The notes below the pieces were generated by a model. That model was not told the DNA's origin, did not search any database, and worked only from the letters and a program-made list of their open reading frames with translations. A stretch of DNA of 64,000 bases from Beijerinckiaceae bacterium (GTDB lineage: Bacteria; Pseudomonadota; Alphaproteobacteria; Rhizobiales; Beijerinckiaceae), in NCBI GenBank assembly GCA_027532775.1, contig JAPZTO010000001.1:124001-188000 (forward strand), given 5' to 3'. Positions 18,722-27,801 of the stretch are shown piece by piece. The stretch's first letter is position 1, and every line of letters begins with the position of its first letter. Both the position numbers and the translations under genes were made by a program.

Positions 18722-20032
18722 ATGTCCGCCCGCCCCATCGCCTATAATCTCGTCCGCCTTGCGCAGAGTGCCATCCACAATACCCCGCGCGGTGTGGACC
18801 GGGTGGATTTCGGCTATCTGTCGCATCTCTTCGAGACCTGGCCCGGCGAGATCCATGGCGTGCTGCCGACGGCCATCGGGATGCGTTTCTTCTCGCGCGA
18901 GCGTGTGCTGCGCGGGCGTGACCGCCTTGCCGCGCTGTGGCGCGAGCATGGCGGCGCGGGGGATGATGCCGCGCTCGACCGGCTGATCGACCGGCTTGGC
19001 GGGCGCCGGCGCGCCGGCGATCCCTCCGGCTTTGCCCGCCCCGCCGCGACGCAGCCGGGGTTGTTCTCGCCACGATCGATCTACCGCATGGCGCATGTGC
19101 TGCTGGGAGACGGGATCAGCTTCGGGCGGCCGATGCGGGAATTGCCGCCGGAGGCGGTCTATCTCGATATCGGCCATTACGGCATCACCTTCCCCGGCGC
19201 CTTCAAATGGCGGCAGCACCGGCCCGATATCGCACCGGTCTTCCTGATCCATGACGTGATCCCGCTGGATTATCCGCATTTCGTCGCGGAGGAGACCGTT
19301 ACTTCGCATGTGCGGGTGATGAAGAAGGTGGCGCGCCATGCGCGCGCGCTGATCGTACCCACGGCCTCGGCCGGCGAGAGCATCGCGCGGCGCCTGCAGG
19401 ACTGGAAGGCGCCGCCCAAGCCGATCCATGCCGTGCCGTTGCCAATCGACGACCTTTTCCTCAGCCGGATCGCCCCGAACCCGGCCTTGCAGAAGCACCC
19501 CTATTTCGTGATCTGCGGCGCGATCGAACCGCGCAAGAACCACGCCCTGCTCCTCGATATCTGGGACGGGCTGGTGCGCGATTACGGCGCGGCCGCGCCG
19601 CGGCTGGTGATTGCCGGCGCGCCGGGCTTCCGCTCGGACGAGGTGCTGGCCCGGATTGCCGCCTCGCCGCATCTGACGGACCATGTGATTGCCGCTCGCG
19701 GGCTGTCGAGCCCGGCCCTGGCCGAACTCATGGCAGGCGCGCGGGCGGTGCTGATGCCCTCCTTCGCGGAGGGCTTTGGCCTGCCACCTGTCGAGGCGAT
19801 GGCTCTCGGCACGCCGGCTCTCGTCTCCGACATTCCGGCCCATCACGATGCCAATGGCGACTGGGCCCTGTTCCGCGCACCGGATGACCATGCCGGCTGG
19901 AAGCAGGACATTCTCCGGCTGAGCCAGGACGGCGCGGAATATCTCGCGCTGAAGCAGCGGCTGTCGCAGTTCCGCCCTGCCAACTGGCCGACCTACATGG
20001 CCGAGATCGGGCGCATCCTGCAGGATGTCTGA
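18722..20032 (+). CDS. Glycosyltransferase family 4
   Basis: A GT-B enzyme of 436 residues. YFVICGAIEPRKNHALLLDIW begins the nucleotide-binding domain, and VLMPSFAEGFGLPPVEAMALGTP carries the EGFG-x4-E retaining motif. The N-terminal MSARPIAYNLVRLAQSAIHN and a PRGVDRVDFGY segment are typical of mannosyltransferases in ABC-exported polysaccharide loci. I chose the ATG at 18722 because the 13 codons before it read as non-coding (MLQGWARRSTGFP). It probably adds GDP-mannose or GDP-rhamnose residues. Its stop faces the stop of the KpsS-like gene at a distance of 18 bases. Confidence 0.88.
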   Translation: MSARPIAYNLVRLAQSAIHNTPRGVDRVDFGYLSHLFETWPGEIHGVLPTAIGMRFFSRERVLRGRDRLAALWREHGGAGDDAALDRLIDRLGGRRRAGDPSGFARPAATQPGLFSPRSIYRMAHVLLGDGISFGRPMRELPPEAVYLDIGHYGITFPGAFKWRQHRPDIAPVFLIHDVIPLDYPHFVAEETVTSHVRVMKKVARHARALIVPTASAGESIARRLQDWKAPPKPIHAVPLPIDDLFLSRIAPNPALQKHPYFVICGAIEPRKNHALLLDIWDGLVRDYGAAAPRLVIAGAPGFRSDEVLARIAASPHLTDHVIAARGLSSPALAELMAGARAVLMPSFAEGFGLPPVEAMALGTPALVSDIPAHHDANGDWALFRAPDDHAGWKQDILRLSQDGAEYLALKQRLSQFRPANWPTYMAEIGRILQDV

Positions 20033-20050
20033 GCCTCGCCCGGGCCTCGG

Positions 20051-21349
20051 TCAGGCCACGGGATCCCGATCGACCGGCACACCGAGGCGGCGCGCGGCCT
20101 CGATCCGGGGCGGCGGATCGACAAAGCCGCCGGGTTCGTTGACCTTGCGGTCGAGGATGCGGCCAATGACGGTCTCCACCGCCTGCCGGCGTCCTTCGGG
20201 GTGGTAGAACGAGCCCTTGACCTGGATCGTCGCCGCCAGCACGCGGATGAAGGCCTCGACCAGCGCGGCATCGACCGGTTCGGGGTTCTGCCAGAAACTG
20301 TCCAGCGTGCCCTGATGCGTCAGGCCCGGCATGTCGTAGATCGCCATGCCGAGGATCTTGGTCGGGCAGGTCTTGCGGAGCGAGAACAGGCCGACGGTCG
20401 AGTTGATCATCACGCAGCCGCGGGCGCTCGCCAGCAGGCGGCCGAGATCACCGCCATCGATGAAGGAAACCCGGCCGGCCAGGCCATGCCGCCGGGCAGC
20501 ACGGGCGACGAGGCCGGCGAAATCCTCCGCATTGTTGTCATGCGGGTGCTGCTTGACCACGAGATCGGCCCCGGCCGGCGCGTGCCGGGCAAACGAGGCG
20601 AAGACCATCTCGATCATCTCGCCCATATGCGTGAAGGGCGAGTTGTCGCGGATCTGGTAATCGCCCTGCAATTGCAGCGGCAGGACGAAGTAGGGCCGCC
20701 CCGAAGCCAGATGCGCCTCGATCGTCGCCTCGGCCGCCCGGGCGAGCGCCTTCTGGCGCAGCAGGTGCGGAATGCCGACCAGCACTTCGAGAATGGAATT
20801 GTAATGCTTGCCGGATTGCCAGCCCGGATACAGCGCCCGCCAGAAGAAGTTGAACCAGGAATAGGTCACTTCATGGAGGATCTCGGTCCAGAAGCCGACG
20901 GGATAGCGCACGACGAGATCGGGCGGCGGGCATTCCGCGGCGAGCGCGCGGTAGCGCGCCGGGTCGACCGGCATATGCGAATAGGCGCCCATGCCGCCTC
21001 GCTCGAGCGTGATCCAGTCCGGCCGGAGATAGCCGTTCTCGACGGCATAGGCTGGCAGGCCGGCCTCTTCGGCCACCTGCCGGGCCGCAACGTGATAGGC
21101 GAAGCGATCGGCATAATAGAGGATGTCGGTGATGCCCTCGCGCCGGATCAGGCGGCGGAGGAAATCGGGCCAGTTGCGGAGACGGCCACGATAATGGATG
21201 CCGCCGAGGCGCCCCCAGTAGAGAAATTCGCCCAGCGCGAAATGCACCTTGATCACCCGGTGCCCGGCGGCCTCGAACCCCCGGCCCAGTTCACGCCAGA
21301 ACGGGGCGGTCGGGCCATGCAACATCAGGATCACACGGGACGATGACAT
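20051..21349 (-). CDS. kpsS: Capsule polysaccharide transferase, KpsS/LipB/RkpJ family
   Basis: This 432-residue protein starts MSSSRVILMLHGPTAPFWRE and has the Capsule_synth family signatures: YRGRLRNWPDF, YAVENGYLRPDWITLERGG, the block LPLQLQGDYQIRDNSPF, and VVKQHPHDNN. KpsS transfers the first beta-Kdo residue onto a lipid acceptor to begin the poly-Kdo linker of group 2 capsules. RkpJ is the rhizobial relative. Its usual partner KpsC is not in the window. An upstream in-frame start at 21457 adds 36 low-quality residues and is less likely. It shows that the island has a capsule-type lipid-linked step. Confidence 0.88.
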   Translation of the reverse strand: MSSSRVILMLHGPTAPFWRELGRGFEAAGHRVIKVHFALGEFLYWGRLGGIHYRGRLRNWPDFLRRLIRREGITDILYYADRFAYHVAARQVAEEAGLPAYAVENGYLRPDWITLERGGMGAYSHMPVDPARYRALAAECPPPDLVVRYPVGFWTEILHEVTYSWFNFFWRALYPGWQSGKHYNSILEVLVGIPHLLRQKALARAAEATIEAHLASGRPYFVLPLQLQGDYQIRDNSPFTHMGEMIEMVFASFARHAPAGADLVVKQHPHDNNAEDFAGLVARAARRHGLAGRVSFIDGGDLGRLLASARGCVMINSTVGLFSLRKTCPTKILGMAIYDMPGLTHQGTLDSFWQNPEPVDAALVEAFIRVLAATIQVKGSFYHPEGRRQAVETVIGRILDRKVNEPGGFVDPPPRIEAARRLGVPVDRDPVA

Positions 21350-21479
21350 CGGATTCCGGTCGAGCTCCGGTTGAGTGCTGGCTTGCCCGTGGATACCGGG
21401 CCCGCCCAGCCGTTTAGCGCGGATTGCGGCAGGCCGGGAGCCGAAAATGCCCGGCATGCACAGCGCTGGTCAGAGGTGA

Positions 21480-23138
21480 TCAGAGGCGGCCGCGCAGCCT
21501 TTCGACAAGCATGTGGATGCTGAGCCCCTGCTGTTCGGCATGCGGCGCGTGGTTCGAGGCCGGCAAGGTGCCGGCGGCACGCTCGGCGAAGACCATCCGC
21601 ATCGGCATGACAAGGGCCTCGCCGAAGGCAATGGCCTCACGGTTGCCGATGGCGGCGAGGAAACTCAGGACATGGGCCGATGTATCCGGGAAGGCGCTGC
21701 GGATTACATCCTGATCGCGTTCGTTGGCCAGCCGCATGGCGAAGATCGTCGAGCATTGCGAGAAGATGGTCGGATCGAGTTCGCTCGGGCGCTGCGAGAT
21801 CAGGCCGAGATAGCAGCCATATTTCCGACCCTCCTTGGCGATCCGCGCGATGGCACGGCGCACCGGGCCGAAGGCGCTGCGCTCGTCCTGCGGGATGTAG
21901 CGATGCGCCTCCTCGCAGGCGAGGACGATTTCATAGCCGGCGCCGGCATGCATCGCCGTCTCGAAGGCAAAGCGCGCCAGCACGGAAACGATGGCACTGA
22001 CGACATCGGCAGGAACGCCAGCCAGCTGGAGAATGGTGATCCGCCGGGCGGAATCGCCAATGCGGAAGATCTGGCGGAGCAGGTCTTCCAGCACATCGCC
22101 CGATTCGCCCTTGGCAAACATGAACTCGAATTGCGGGTCGTTTTTCAGGCTGTCGAGCCGGGTCTTCAGGCTGCGCAGGTCCGAGCGCTTGTAGCGCGGC
22201 TCGAGGCGGCCGAGATGCTCGTCGATCGAGGCGACGATATCGCCGAGCCGATAGGGCGAAGGCGCATCCACCGAGGTCGCCTGATTCTCGCCGCGCAACT
22301 GGCGCTTGAGAATGCCGCTCTGGAAGGTGCTGGCCTCGGCCCGGGTGGCTTCCTTGGCCTCGGTGATCGCCTCGCGCAGGAACTCGATCTCGCCTTCCGG
22401 CGCCTCGCGGCCGCGGAACAGCACATGCGTGAATTCCTCGAAGCTGAAGAGAAAACACGGAAAGGACAGCTTGCGCAGGTCGAGTACCACGGCGTCCTTG
22501 CCAAAGGCGGCGGCAAATTCGTTATGCGGATCGAGGATCAGCGCCCGGAGGTTCGGGCGGGTGGCAATGGCCTCCGTCATCAGGATCGAGAAGGAGGTCG
22601 ACTTGCCGACGCCGGTCGATCCGACAAGCGCGAAATGCTGGCGCAGCATGGCATCGAGATCGACATGCGCCTTCAGGTCAGGCGCCTGGGCCAGCGCCCC
22701 GATAACGGCGCCATGGCCGGACCGCACGGCATAGATCGCCTCGAGATCATCCTGACGGATGACATGTGCCTTTGCCCCGAGGCCCGGATATTCCCGGATG
22801 CCGCGCCGGAAGACGGGCCGGCCCTCGGCGTTGTCCTGGATCTCGCCGACCAGCTCGATCTGGACATGGGTGCGGGGCGGCAGGCCCGCAGCCGTGCCGA
22901 CACCCTCGGCCTGCATCTCGTAGACGAAGCCGACAATGCGGCTGGCGCGCCCGAGCAGCGTGATCAGGCTGCCAACCGACCAGCGACCGGCGCGTTCGGC
23001 CTGGATCTCCGCCGTATCAGCGAGAATGGTGCCGCGTGCACCGGAACAGGCAACCAGGACACCGAGGCTTCGATCCTGCGTCTGGTCCGCCAGCCTGCGC
23101 TCGATCACATCCAGTTCCCGCGCTACCCGATTCTGCAT
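21480..23138 (-). CDS. HerA-type DNA translocase-like ATPase (DUF87)
   Basis: A 552-residue P-loop ATPase. An N-terminal beta-barrel-like part of about 120 residues precedes Walker A LVGSTGVGKSTS (Lys179). VLACEEAHRYIP is Walker B, and ARIAKEGRKYGCYLGLISQRPSELDPTI carries the sensor/arginine segment; I give these in short form because they are the HerA/FtsK-family markers. HerA proteins normally work with a NurA nuclease in end resection or with SIR2-like or other effectors in defence. No nuclease gene is adjacent here. The gene lies between kpsS-like and SDR genes on the same strand, with gaps of about 120-130 bases each side, so it may be an independent unit. Confidence 0.82.
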   Translation of the reverse strand: MQNRVARELDVIERRLADQTQDRSLGVLVACSGARGTILADTAEIQAERAGRWSVGSLITLLGRASRIVGFVYEMQAEGVGTAAGLPPRTHVQIELVGEIQDNAEGRPVFRRGIREYPGLGAKAHVIRQDDLEAIYAVRSGHGAVIGALAQAPDLKAHVDLDAMLRQHFALVGSTGVGKSTSFSILMTEAIATRPNLRALILDPHNEFAAAFGKDAVVLDLRKLSFPCFLFSFEEFTHVLFRGREAPEGEIEFLREAITEAKEATRAEASTFQSGILKRQLRGENQATSVDAPSPYRLGDIVASIDEHLGRLEPRYKRSDLRSLKTRLDSLKNDPQFEFMFAKGESGDVLEDLLRQIFRIGDSARRITILQLAGVPADVVSAIVSVLARFAFETAMHAGAGYEIVLACEEAHRYIPQDERSAFGPVRRAIARIAKEGRKYGCYLGLISQRPSELDPTIFSQCSTIFAMRLANERDQDVIRSAFPDTSAHVLSFLAAIGNREAIAFGEALVMPMRMVFAERAAGTLPASNHAPHAEQQGLSIHMLVERLRGRL

Positions 23139-23258
23139 CCTTGCCCCCGCAATCCTCTGCCGGCGGCTGCCTCCCGGCATCCGTCATCCAGCCTGTCCGG
23201 CGGAAGCTATCCTGAAATGGTTATGGAAACGCCCTAGAACGCCACCATCCGGGAGATT

Positions 23259-24080
23259 TCACCGGGCAGCATGCCTCCGGAGGATCCGTCGCTGCTGCCA
23301 GCGGAAGACCGGCGCATAAAGCGAATGGAACAGGCCGAGCAGCCGGATCGGCAAGCCGGGCAGCAGCATGAACCGCCCGGCCCGCGCGCCGTCGAGGATC
23401 GACCGCGCCACCGTCTCGGCCGAAAGCAGGCCGCCACCGGACGTGATCTCCCGCGTGGCCGGCGGCTTGGTGCGGTTCTCATGGGCATATTGCGGCGTAT
23501 CGGTATCCGGCGGACAGGCCACGCTGACGGTAATGCCGGCAGCTTCCAGTTCGAGCCGCAGCGATTCCGCGAGGCCGCGCAGCGCGAATTTCCCCGGGCC
23601 ATAGGCGGAATAGCCGGCAATGCCGACAAAGGCGGCTGCCGAGGAGACCAGCGTGACCCGGCTGCCGCGGCCGAGATGGGGCAGTGCCGCATGGACGAGA
23701 TGGAGTGAACCGAAATAGTTCACCTCCATATGCTGGCGATGGGCGGCGAGCGGCATGTCGGCGAAGAGCCCCGGCTCTGCCATGCCGGCCGAGGTGACCA
23801 GCCAGTCGATGCGGCTGCCCTGTGCAGCGATTGCCGCCATGGCCTCGGCGCAGGCGGCGGCATCCGCGACATCGAGGCTATGGATGTCGACGCCGGCGGC
23901 GCCTTCCGCAACGAGCGCGGCACGGGCTTCCTCGAGCAGGGCCGGACGCCTGGCGATCAGGTGAAGGTGCCAGCCCTCGCGGGCGAGAAGCCTGGCCAGC
24001 GCAAGGCCGATGCCGCTCGATCCGCCGGAGATGACCGCGACAGGCTGGCGGGGAACAGGCAGGCCGGTATCGCCGGCCAT
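23259..24080 (-). CDS. SDR oxidoreductase, 3-ketosphinganine reductase-like (RkpH-like)
   Basis: A classical short-chain dehydrogenase of 273 residues. The NADP loop is ISGGSSGIGLALARLLA, followed by the basic LIARRP that favours NADPH. The catalytic pair is YGPGK (Tyr160, Lys164). The segment CPPDTDTPQYAHENRTKP closely follows the block that marks eukaryotic 3-ketodihydrosphingosine reductases (PPDTDTP...ENRTKP). It also has a hydrophobic C-terminal stretch (LLPGLPIRLLGLFHSLY) fitting membrane association. With the alpha-oxoamine synthase it would reduce a 3-keto amino lipid to the amino alcohol. In rhizobia the corresponding gene is rkpH. It is four bases from the export lipoprotein gene, so the two are probably cotranscribed. 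Confidence 0.85.
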   Translation of the reverse strand: MAGDTGLPVPRQPVAVISGGSSGIGLALARLLAREGWHLHLIARRPALLEEARAALVAEGAAGVDIHSLDVADAAACAEAMAAIAAQGSRIDWLVTSAGMAEPGLFADMPLAAHRQHMEVNYFGSLHLVHAALPHLGRGSRVTLVSSAAAFVGIAGYSAYGPGKFALRGLAESLRLELEAAGITVSVACPPDTDTPQYAHENRTKPPATREITSGGGLLSAETVARSILDGARAGRFMLLPGLPIRLLGLFHSLYAPVFRWQQRRILRRHAAR

Positions 24081-24084
24081 GCCA

Positions 24085-25248
24085 TCAGAACCCGCTGGCG
24101 AGGGCCGAGGCGGTCAGGGCCGGCTGGGCCGCCGTGTTGAATAGGGCGAGAACCTTCTGGAGCTCGTTCAGCGGCGCATTCGCAATGTAGACCATGTCGC
24201 GGTTGCGGACATCGATCTTCTGCGCGAGGAAATACGAGCGCGGGTCCCGCATGTTGACGCGGTAGACCACCGGAACGCGGGTATCGTGGGCGGCGAGCAC
24301 GAAAGTCGGATCAAGCTGGCGCGCGATCTGCGCTGATTCGAAGCGAAGCAGGAACACGCCTTCCGGATCGGACCGGAAATCGAGCAGGCCGCCGGCCTTG
24401 GCGAGAGCTTGCTCGAGGGTGATGCCGGCCGCATCGAACGGCACGACAGCATTGCGGCCGGTGGCGCCGAAGGCCGAGAAGGTCTGCGGTTCGCGGATCA
24501 CGGTGAGCACGTCGCTCGGATGGGCGAAGATGTTCTCGGACGGGTTCTGGATCAGCCGCTGCATCGGAACGGTGACCGCGCGGCCGCCGCGCTGCAGGGT
24601 GACGAAGGTTTCATGCGCCGGCGCGCGGATACCGCCGGCCGTGGCCACGACATCGAGGATGCGTTCACCCCGCACCGAAAGCGGCACGCGGGCCCCGGCC
24701 GTGACTTCCCCGAGGACCGTCACGGAATTCGAGAAGCCGCGCGGCACGGTGACGAGCACCTGCGGCTCGATGGCCTTGCCGGTCAGGCGCTCGACGATGC
24801 GGCGCTCGACTTCCGGCGTGGTGAGGCCGGCCACGGCAACGCGGCCCGCATAGGGAACCGTGATCGAGCCATCCCGGGCGACAACCTGCTCGGGAATGAC
24901 GGCCGAGCGCGCGCCGGTGGAATTGCGGTCAATGGCGGGCGAGGAGAACAGGCCGCCGGCTGCGGCTTCCCAGATCGTCACGAGGATCGTGTCGCCAATG
25001 CCGATCCGCTGCGAGGGCGGCGGCCGGCGATCACCGAAGCTGTCGTTGAACGAGCGCGCGCGCGTGCCGGAGAGGATGGTCACGACCTCCTCGTTCACGT
25101 CACGCAGGATGTAGCGGATCTGCGTTTCGTTCGTCGAAGCCATGGTCACTTCGGCCGAAGTCGGACCCGATGACGGCAGGGCCGAACATCCCGCAAGGCC
25201 AATGGCCGCGAGAACAAAGCCTGCCCAAGTCCTGAAGCTGGAAATCAT
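24085..25248 (-). CDS. Outer-membrane polysaccharide export lipoprotein (Wza/KpsD, OPX family)
   Basis: The protein begins MISSFRTWAGFVLAAIGLAGC, a lipoprotein signal with the lipobox cysteine at residue 21. A poly_export domain follows (IGIGDTILVTIWEAA, RDGSITVPYAGRVAVAG, VTVPRGFSNSVTVLGEV), then SLBB-type repeats (PLSVRGERILDVVATAGG; FDAAGITLEQALAKAGGLLD). It forms the outer-membrane channel of the capsule exporter and should pair with the KpsE-like adaptors. An in-frame upstream start at 25281 would spoil the signal peptide, so I use 25248. Directly downstream, four bases away, is the 3-ketosphinganine-reductase-like gene. Confidence 0.93.
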   Translation of the reverse strand: MISSFRTWAGFVLAAIGLAGCSALPSSGPTSAEVTMASTNETQIRYILRDVNEEVVTILSGTRARSFNDSFGDRRPPPSQRIGIGDTILVTIWEAAAGGLFSSPAIDRNSTGARSAVIPEQVVARDGSITVPYAGRVAVAGLTTPEVERRIVERLTGKAIEPQVLVTVPRGFSNSVTVLGEVTAGARVPLSVRGERILDVVATAGGIRAPAHETFVTLQRGGRAVTVPMQRLIQNPSENIFAHPSDVLTVIREPQTFSAFGATGRNAVVPFDAAGITLEQALAKAGGLLDFRSDPEGVFLLRFESAQIARQLDPTFVLAAHDTRVPVVYRVNMRDPRSYFLAQKIDVRNRDMVYIANAPLNELQKVLALFNTAAQPALTASALASGF

Positions 25249-25392
25249 CCGGTCTACCAAACCCAACCCGTCACGTCTCACGCACCCTGACTACACAGTC
25301 GCACGGCGAAAGCAAATGATCCGTGACACGATTGTGGTTCCCTGACGCAATTTCGCAACAGGTTTAATGCCAGCTTAACCATATGAAATTCA

Positions 25393-26277
25393 TCAGGTTT
25401 TCTGGTCAATCGGGGCAATGGAATCGTCGAGGAAGTACCAGCGGGGAATGTTGGCCGCCACAATCGGCTCGACCTCGGCATTGAGGAAGGCGACATCGGC
25501 CAGCCGGTCCGGCCGGGCCCGTTCCGGCAGCGCAAAGGGCATGCCGAAACGCAGCCGGAAGCGGGCTCCGGCCAGACGTTCGCTATGGCAGATCACGAAC
25601 CGCGCGCCGGTATGGCGGGAAAGCCGGGCCGCGATCGAGAGATTGCCCGCCTCGTGTGGCTCCCGGCCGAAAAGCGGGCCCATCGTACGGCCGTCGCGCG
25701 CCTCGTCGGGGAAGATCATGACCACCCGATTCGCGCGCAGCCGGCGCATCGCCTCACGTACGCCGGAGGCATCGGGCCGGAGCAGGTCAACGCCGAATCG
25801 CCGGCGCGTCTTCACGGCCACCTCGCGCTCGAGCAGATCATCCGGCGGCTGGTAGAACGAGGTCAGCGGAATGCCGGCCTGCTGGAAGACCGGGCCGAAG
25901 GTTTCCCAGTTGCCGGTATGCAGGCCGATGGCGATGACCGGCTCGCGGCCGGCCAGGACGCGGAAAGCGTCGAGCCCCTCGACCACCAGCCGCCCCTCTC
26001 GGTGGAAACGGTGGATGACCGAGAATTCTGCCATGATCCGGCCGACCCCGTCGAGAAACTCCTCGATCCAGGCATCCAGTTGTTCCGGTGTCGCGCCGGG
26101 GCGGTGCCGGGCGAGATTGGCCCGGGCATTGGCGATGATCTCCGGCCGGTTGAGCCGGACATTCCGGCGGATGCCGTGGCTGCCGATATTCGAGACCCAA
26201 TCGGTCGGAAGCAGGCCGAGGGCATGAAAGATGGCGCGCTTGGCCCAGTATTCCGCGTTCCGTTCGCCGGTGCTCAT
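25393..26277 (-). CDS. LpxL/HtrB-type lipid A acyltransferase family protein
   Basis: A lysophospholipid-acyltransferase-family protein of 294 residues. GLHTGNWETFGP contains the HX4E catalytic motif. FYQPPDDLLE, RFGVDLLRPDASGVREAMRRL and FPDEARDGRTMGPLFGRE are the downstream blocks of late acyltransferases. LpxL/LpxM members add secondary fatty acids to lipid A on the inner membrane. Only seven bases separate it from the P450 gene, and both are placed beside OPX and sphingoid-type genes. An N- or O-acyl transfer onto the amino lipid built here is therefore an alternative to lipid A modification. Confidence 0.85.
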   Translation of the reverse strand: MSTGERNAEYWAKRAIFHALGLLPTDWVSNIGSHGIRRNVRLNRPEIIANARANLARHRPGATPEQLDAWIEEFLDGVGRIMAEFSVIHRFHREGRLVVEGLDAFRVLAGREPVIAIGLHTGNWETFGPVFQQAGIPLTSFYQPPDDLLEREVAVKTRRRFGVDLLRPDASGVREAMRRLRANRVVMIFPDEARDGRTMGPLFGREPHEAGNLSIAARLSRHTGARFVICHSERLAGARFRLRFGMPFALPERARPDRLADVAFLNAEVEPIVAANIPRWYFLDDSIAPIDQKT

Positions 26278-26284
26278 GCGAGGC

Positions 26285-27697
26285 TCAGCGCGGATGGACC
26301 GTGACGGGCATGCCACCGGCCGGACGCAGCGTGAGCCGGCAGACCGGCTCGGCCACATAGCCCGGGCGCGGCGAAACGCGGAACATCCGGACGAGGATCG
26401 CCAGGCAGAGGATGGCCTCGGACAGGCCGAAATTCAGCCCGGCGCAGATCCGCGGCCCGACCGAGAAAGGAATGAAGGCAAAGGGATTGTAGCGTGCGTT
26501 GTTCTCGAAGCGCTCAGGCATGAAATGGGTGGGATTTTCCCAGATGTCCGGGCAACGCTGGATCAGCCAGGGGGCGATCATCACAAGGCCGCCCTTGGCA
26601 ACGGGCATGCCACCCACCTCGTCCGCCTCGCGCGCCTGACGCGGCAGGAGCGGCACCGGCGGGTAGAGGCGCAGCGTCTCCATGATGACCGAACGGACAT
26701 AATCGAGCTTGTCGAGATCCTCGATCGTCGGCGTGCGGCCGGGGCAATGCGTATCGAGTTCGGCCAGCAGCTTCTGCTCGACCCAGGGCGATTTCGCGAC
26801 GCAATAGAGCGCCCAGGTCAAGGTTGTGGCGGTGGTTTCGTGTCCGGCCATGAAGATCGTGGCGGCTTCGTTGCGCAAAGCCGTGACATCCAGGGCGAGT
26901 TCCGGGTTGCGCTGCTGGCGCTTGATCAGCAGGTCGACCATCGAGCCGGAATCGCCGTCGCCGGCGAGATGGGCGTTGATGACATCCTCGACAACCGAAT
27001 GCACCATCTCGACCGAGCGGCGCTTGCCCGGCCCGTGCAGGACCGGCCAGCCCTCGTCCCAGCCAAGGAAATAGCCGAGATTGAAGTTGTCGATCGACTT
27101 CTGGTAGCTGGTGAATCCCTCGATCACCCGCCGGGCTGCCGCAGCGCCGAGGTTCCGGCCGAACACCGTCTGCGCGATGATCTCGGCTGTCAGTTCGGCC
27201 ATCGAGGCGGTCAGCTCGAATTCATCGTCCGGACGCAGCGTCTTCCAGTGCTCGGCAAAAGCGAGCGTGACCTGCTCCATCGTGACGCCGAAAGCCGGGA
27301 CACGGTTCTTGTGGACGATATCGGCCACCAGAGGCCGGCGGGTCTTCCACGTCTCGCCCTCGGAGATGAAGAGGCCGTCGCCGAGCAGGACCTCGAGCGC
27401 GCGCCGCATCTGCGGGCTCTTGCGCTCGAAATTCTGGTGACGCGTCACCATCACATACTTGATGTGTTCGGGCGAGTTGACCACGACGACCTGCCGGCCG
27501 AGCAGGTCGAACCGGTCGAGCCCGGCGCGGTAGCTGTCCACCATCCAGTTGCCGAGCAGGCTGTGCCGCGCGCCGAGGACGATGGCGGTCAGGCTCGGCG
27601 CATCGCGGCGCGGCTCCGGATGCGGCGCGATGAAATAGCCATCGCCGCATTCCTCGATCACCCTCGGGGGGGTGTAGAGCCGGAAGGCGATCCCCAT
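26285..27697 (-). CDS. Cytochrome P450
   Basis: A 470-residue P450. The I-helix is IFMAGHETTATTLTW, the K-helix ExxR is ETLRLYPP, and the haem loop is FSVGPRICAGLNFG with the thiolate Cys418. Membrane-anchor residues are absent, so it is a soluble bacterial type that needs a ferredoxin; none is encoded nearby. Features such as the PERF motif and the AGHETTA helix recall fatty-acid hydroxylating families. The start at 27697 (MGIAFRLYTPP) is preferred over an ATG 72 bases upstream. It is seven bases from the acyltransferase gene, so hydroxylation of the lipid made by this locus is a reasonable guess. Confidence 0.93.
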   Translation of the reverse strand: MGIAFRLYTPPRVIEECGDGYFIAPHPEPRRDAPSLTAIVLGARHSLLGNWMVDSYRAGLDRFDLLGRQVVVVNSPEHIKYVMVTRHQNFERKSPQMRRALEVLLGDGLFISEGETWKTRRPLVADIVHKNRVPAFGVTMEQVTLAFAEHWKTLRPDDEFELTASMAELTAEIIAQTVFGRNLGAAAARRVIEGFTSYQKSIDNFNLGYFLGWDEGWPVLHGPGKRRSVEMVHSVVEDVINAHLAGDGDSGSMVDLLIKRQQRNPELALDVTALRNEAATIFMAGHETTATTLTWALYCVAKSPWVEQKLLAELDTHCPGRTPTIEDLDKLDYVRSVIMETLRLYPPVPLLPRQAREADEVGGMPVAKGGLVMIAPWLIQRCPDIWENPTHFMPERFENNARYNPFAFIPFSVGPRICAGLNFGLSEAILCLAILVRMFRVSPRPGYVAEPVCRLTLRPAGGMPVTVHPR

Positions 27698-27801
27698 CGA
27701 CGTGCCCCGCTTGCCTTGCCTGTTCGGTGTTCCCGGCCGGTTCTTCCTGCTAACCGGCCCCGAGGTCAAGGGATTCCTGACAGGGCCCCCGGCCCGGCTG
27801 C

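Noticed and set aside
16979-19891. Long minus-strand frame of 970 codons
   Set aside because: It is antisense to the WbdD-like and glycosyltransferase genes, which have clear family motifs; long antisense frames are common at this GC content.
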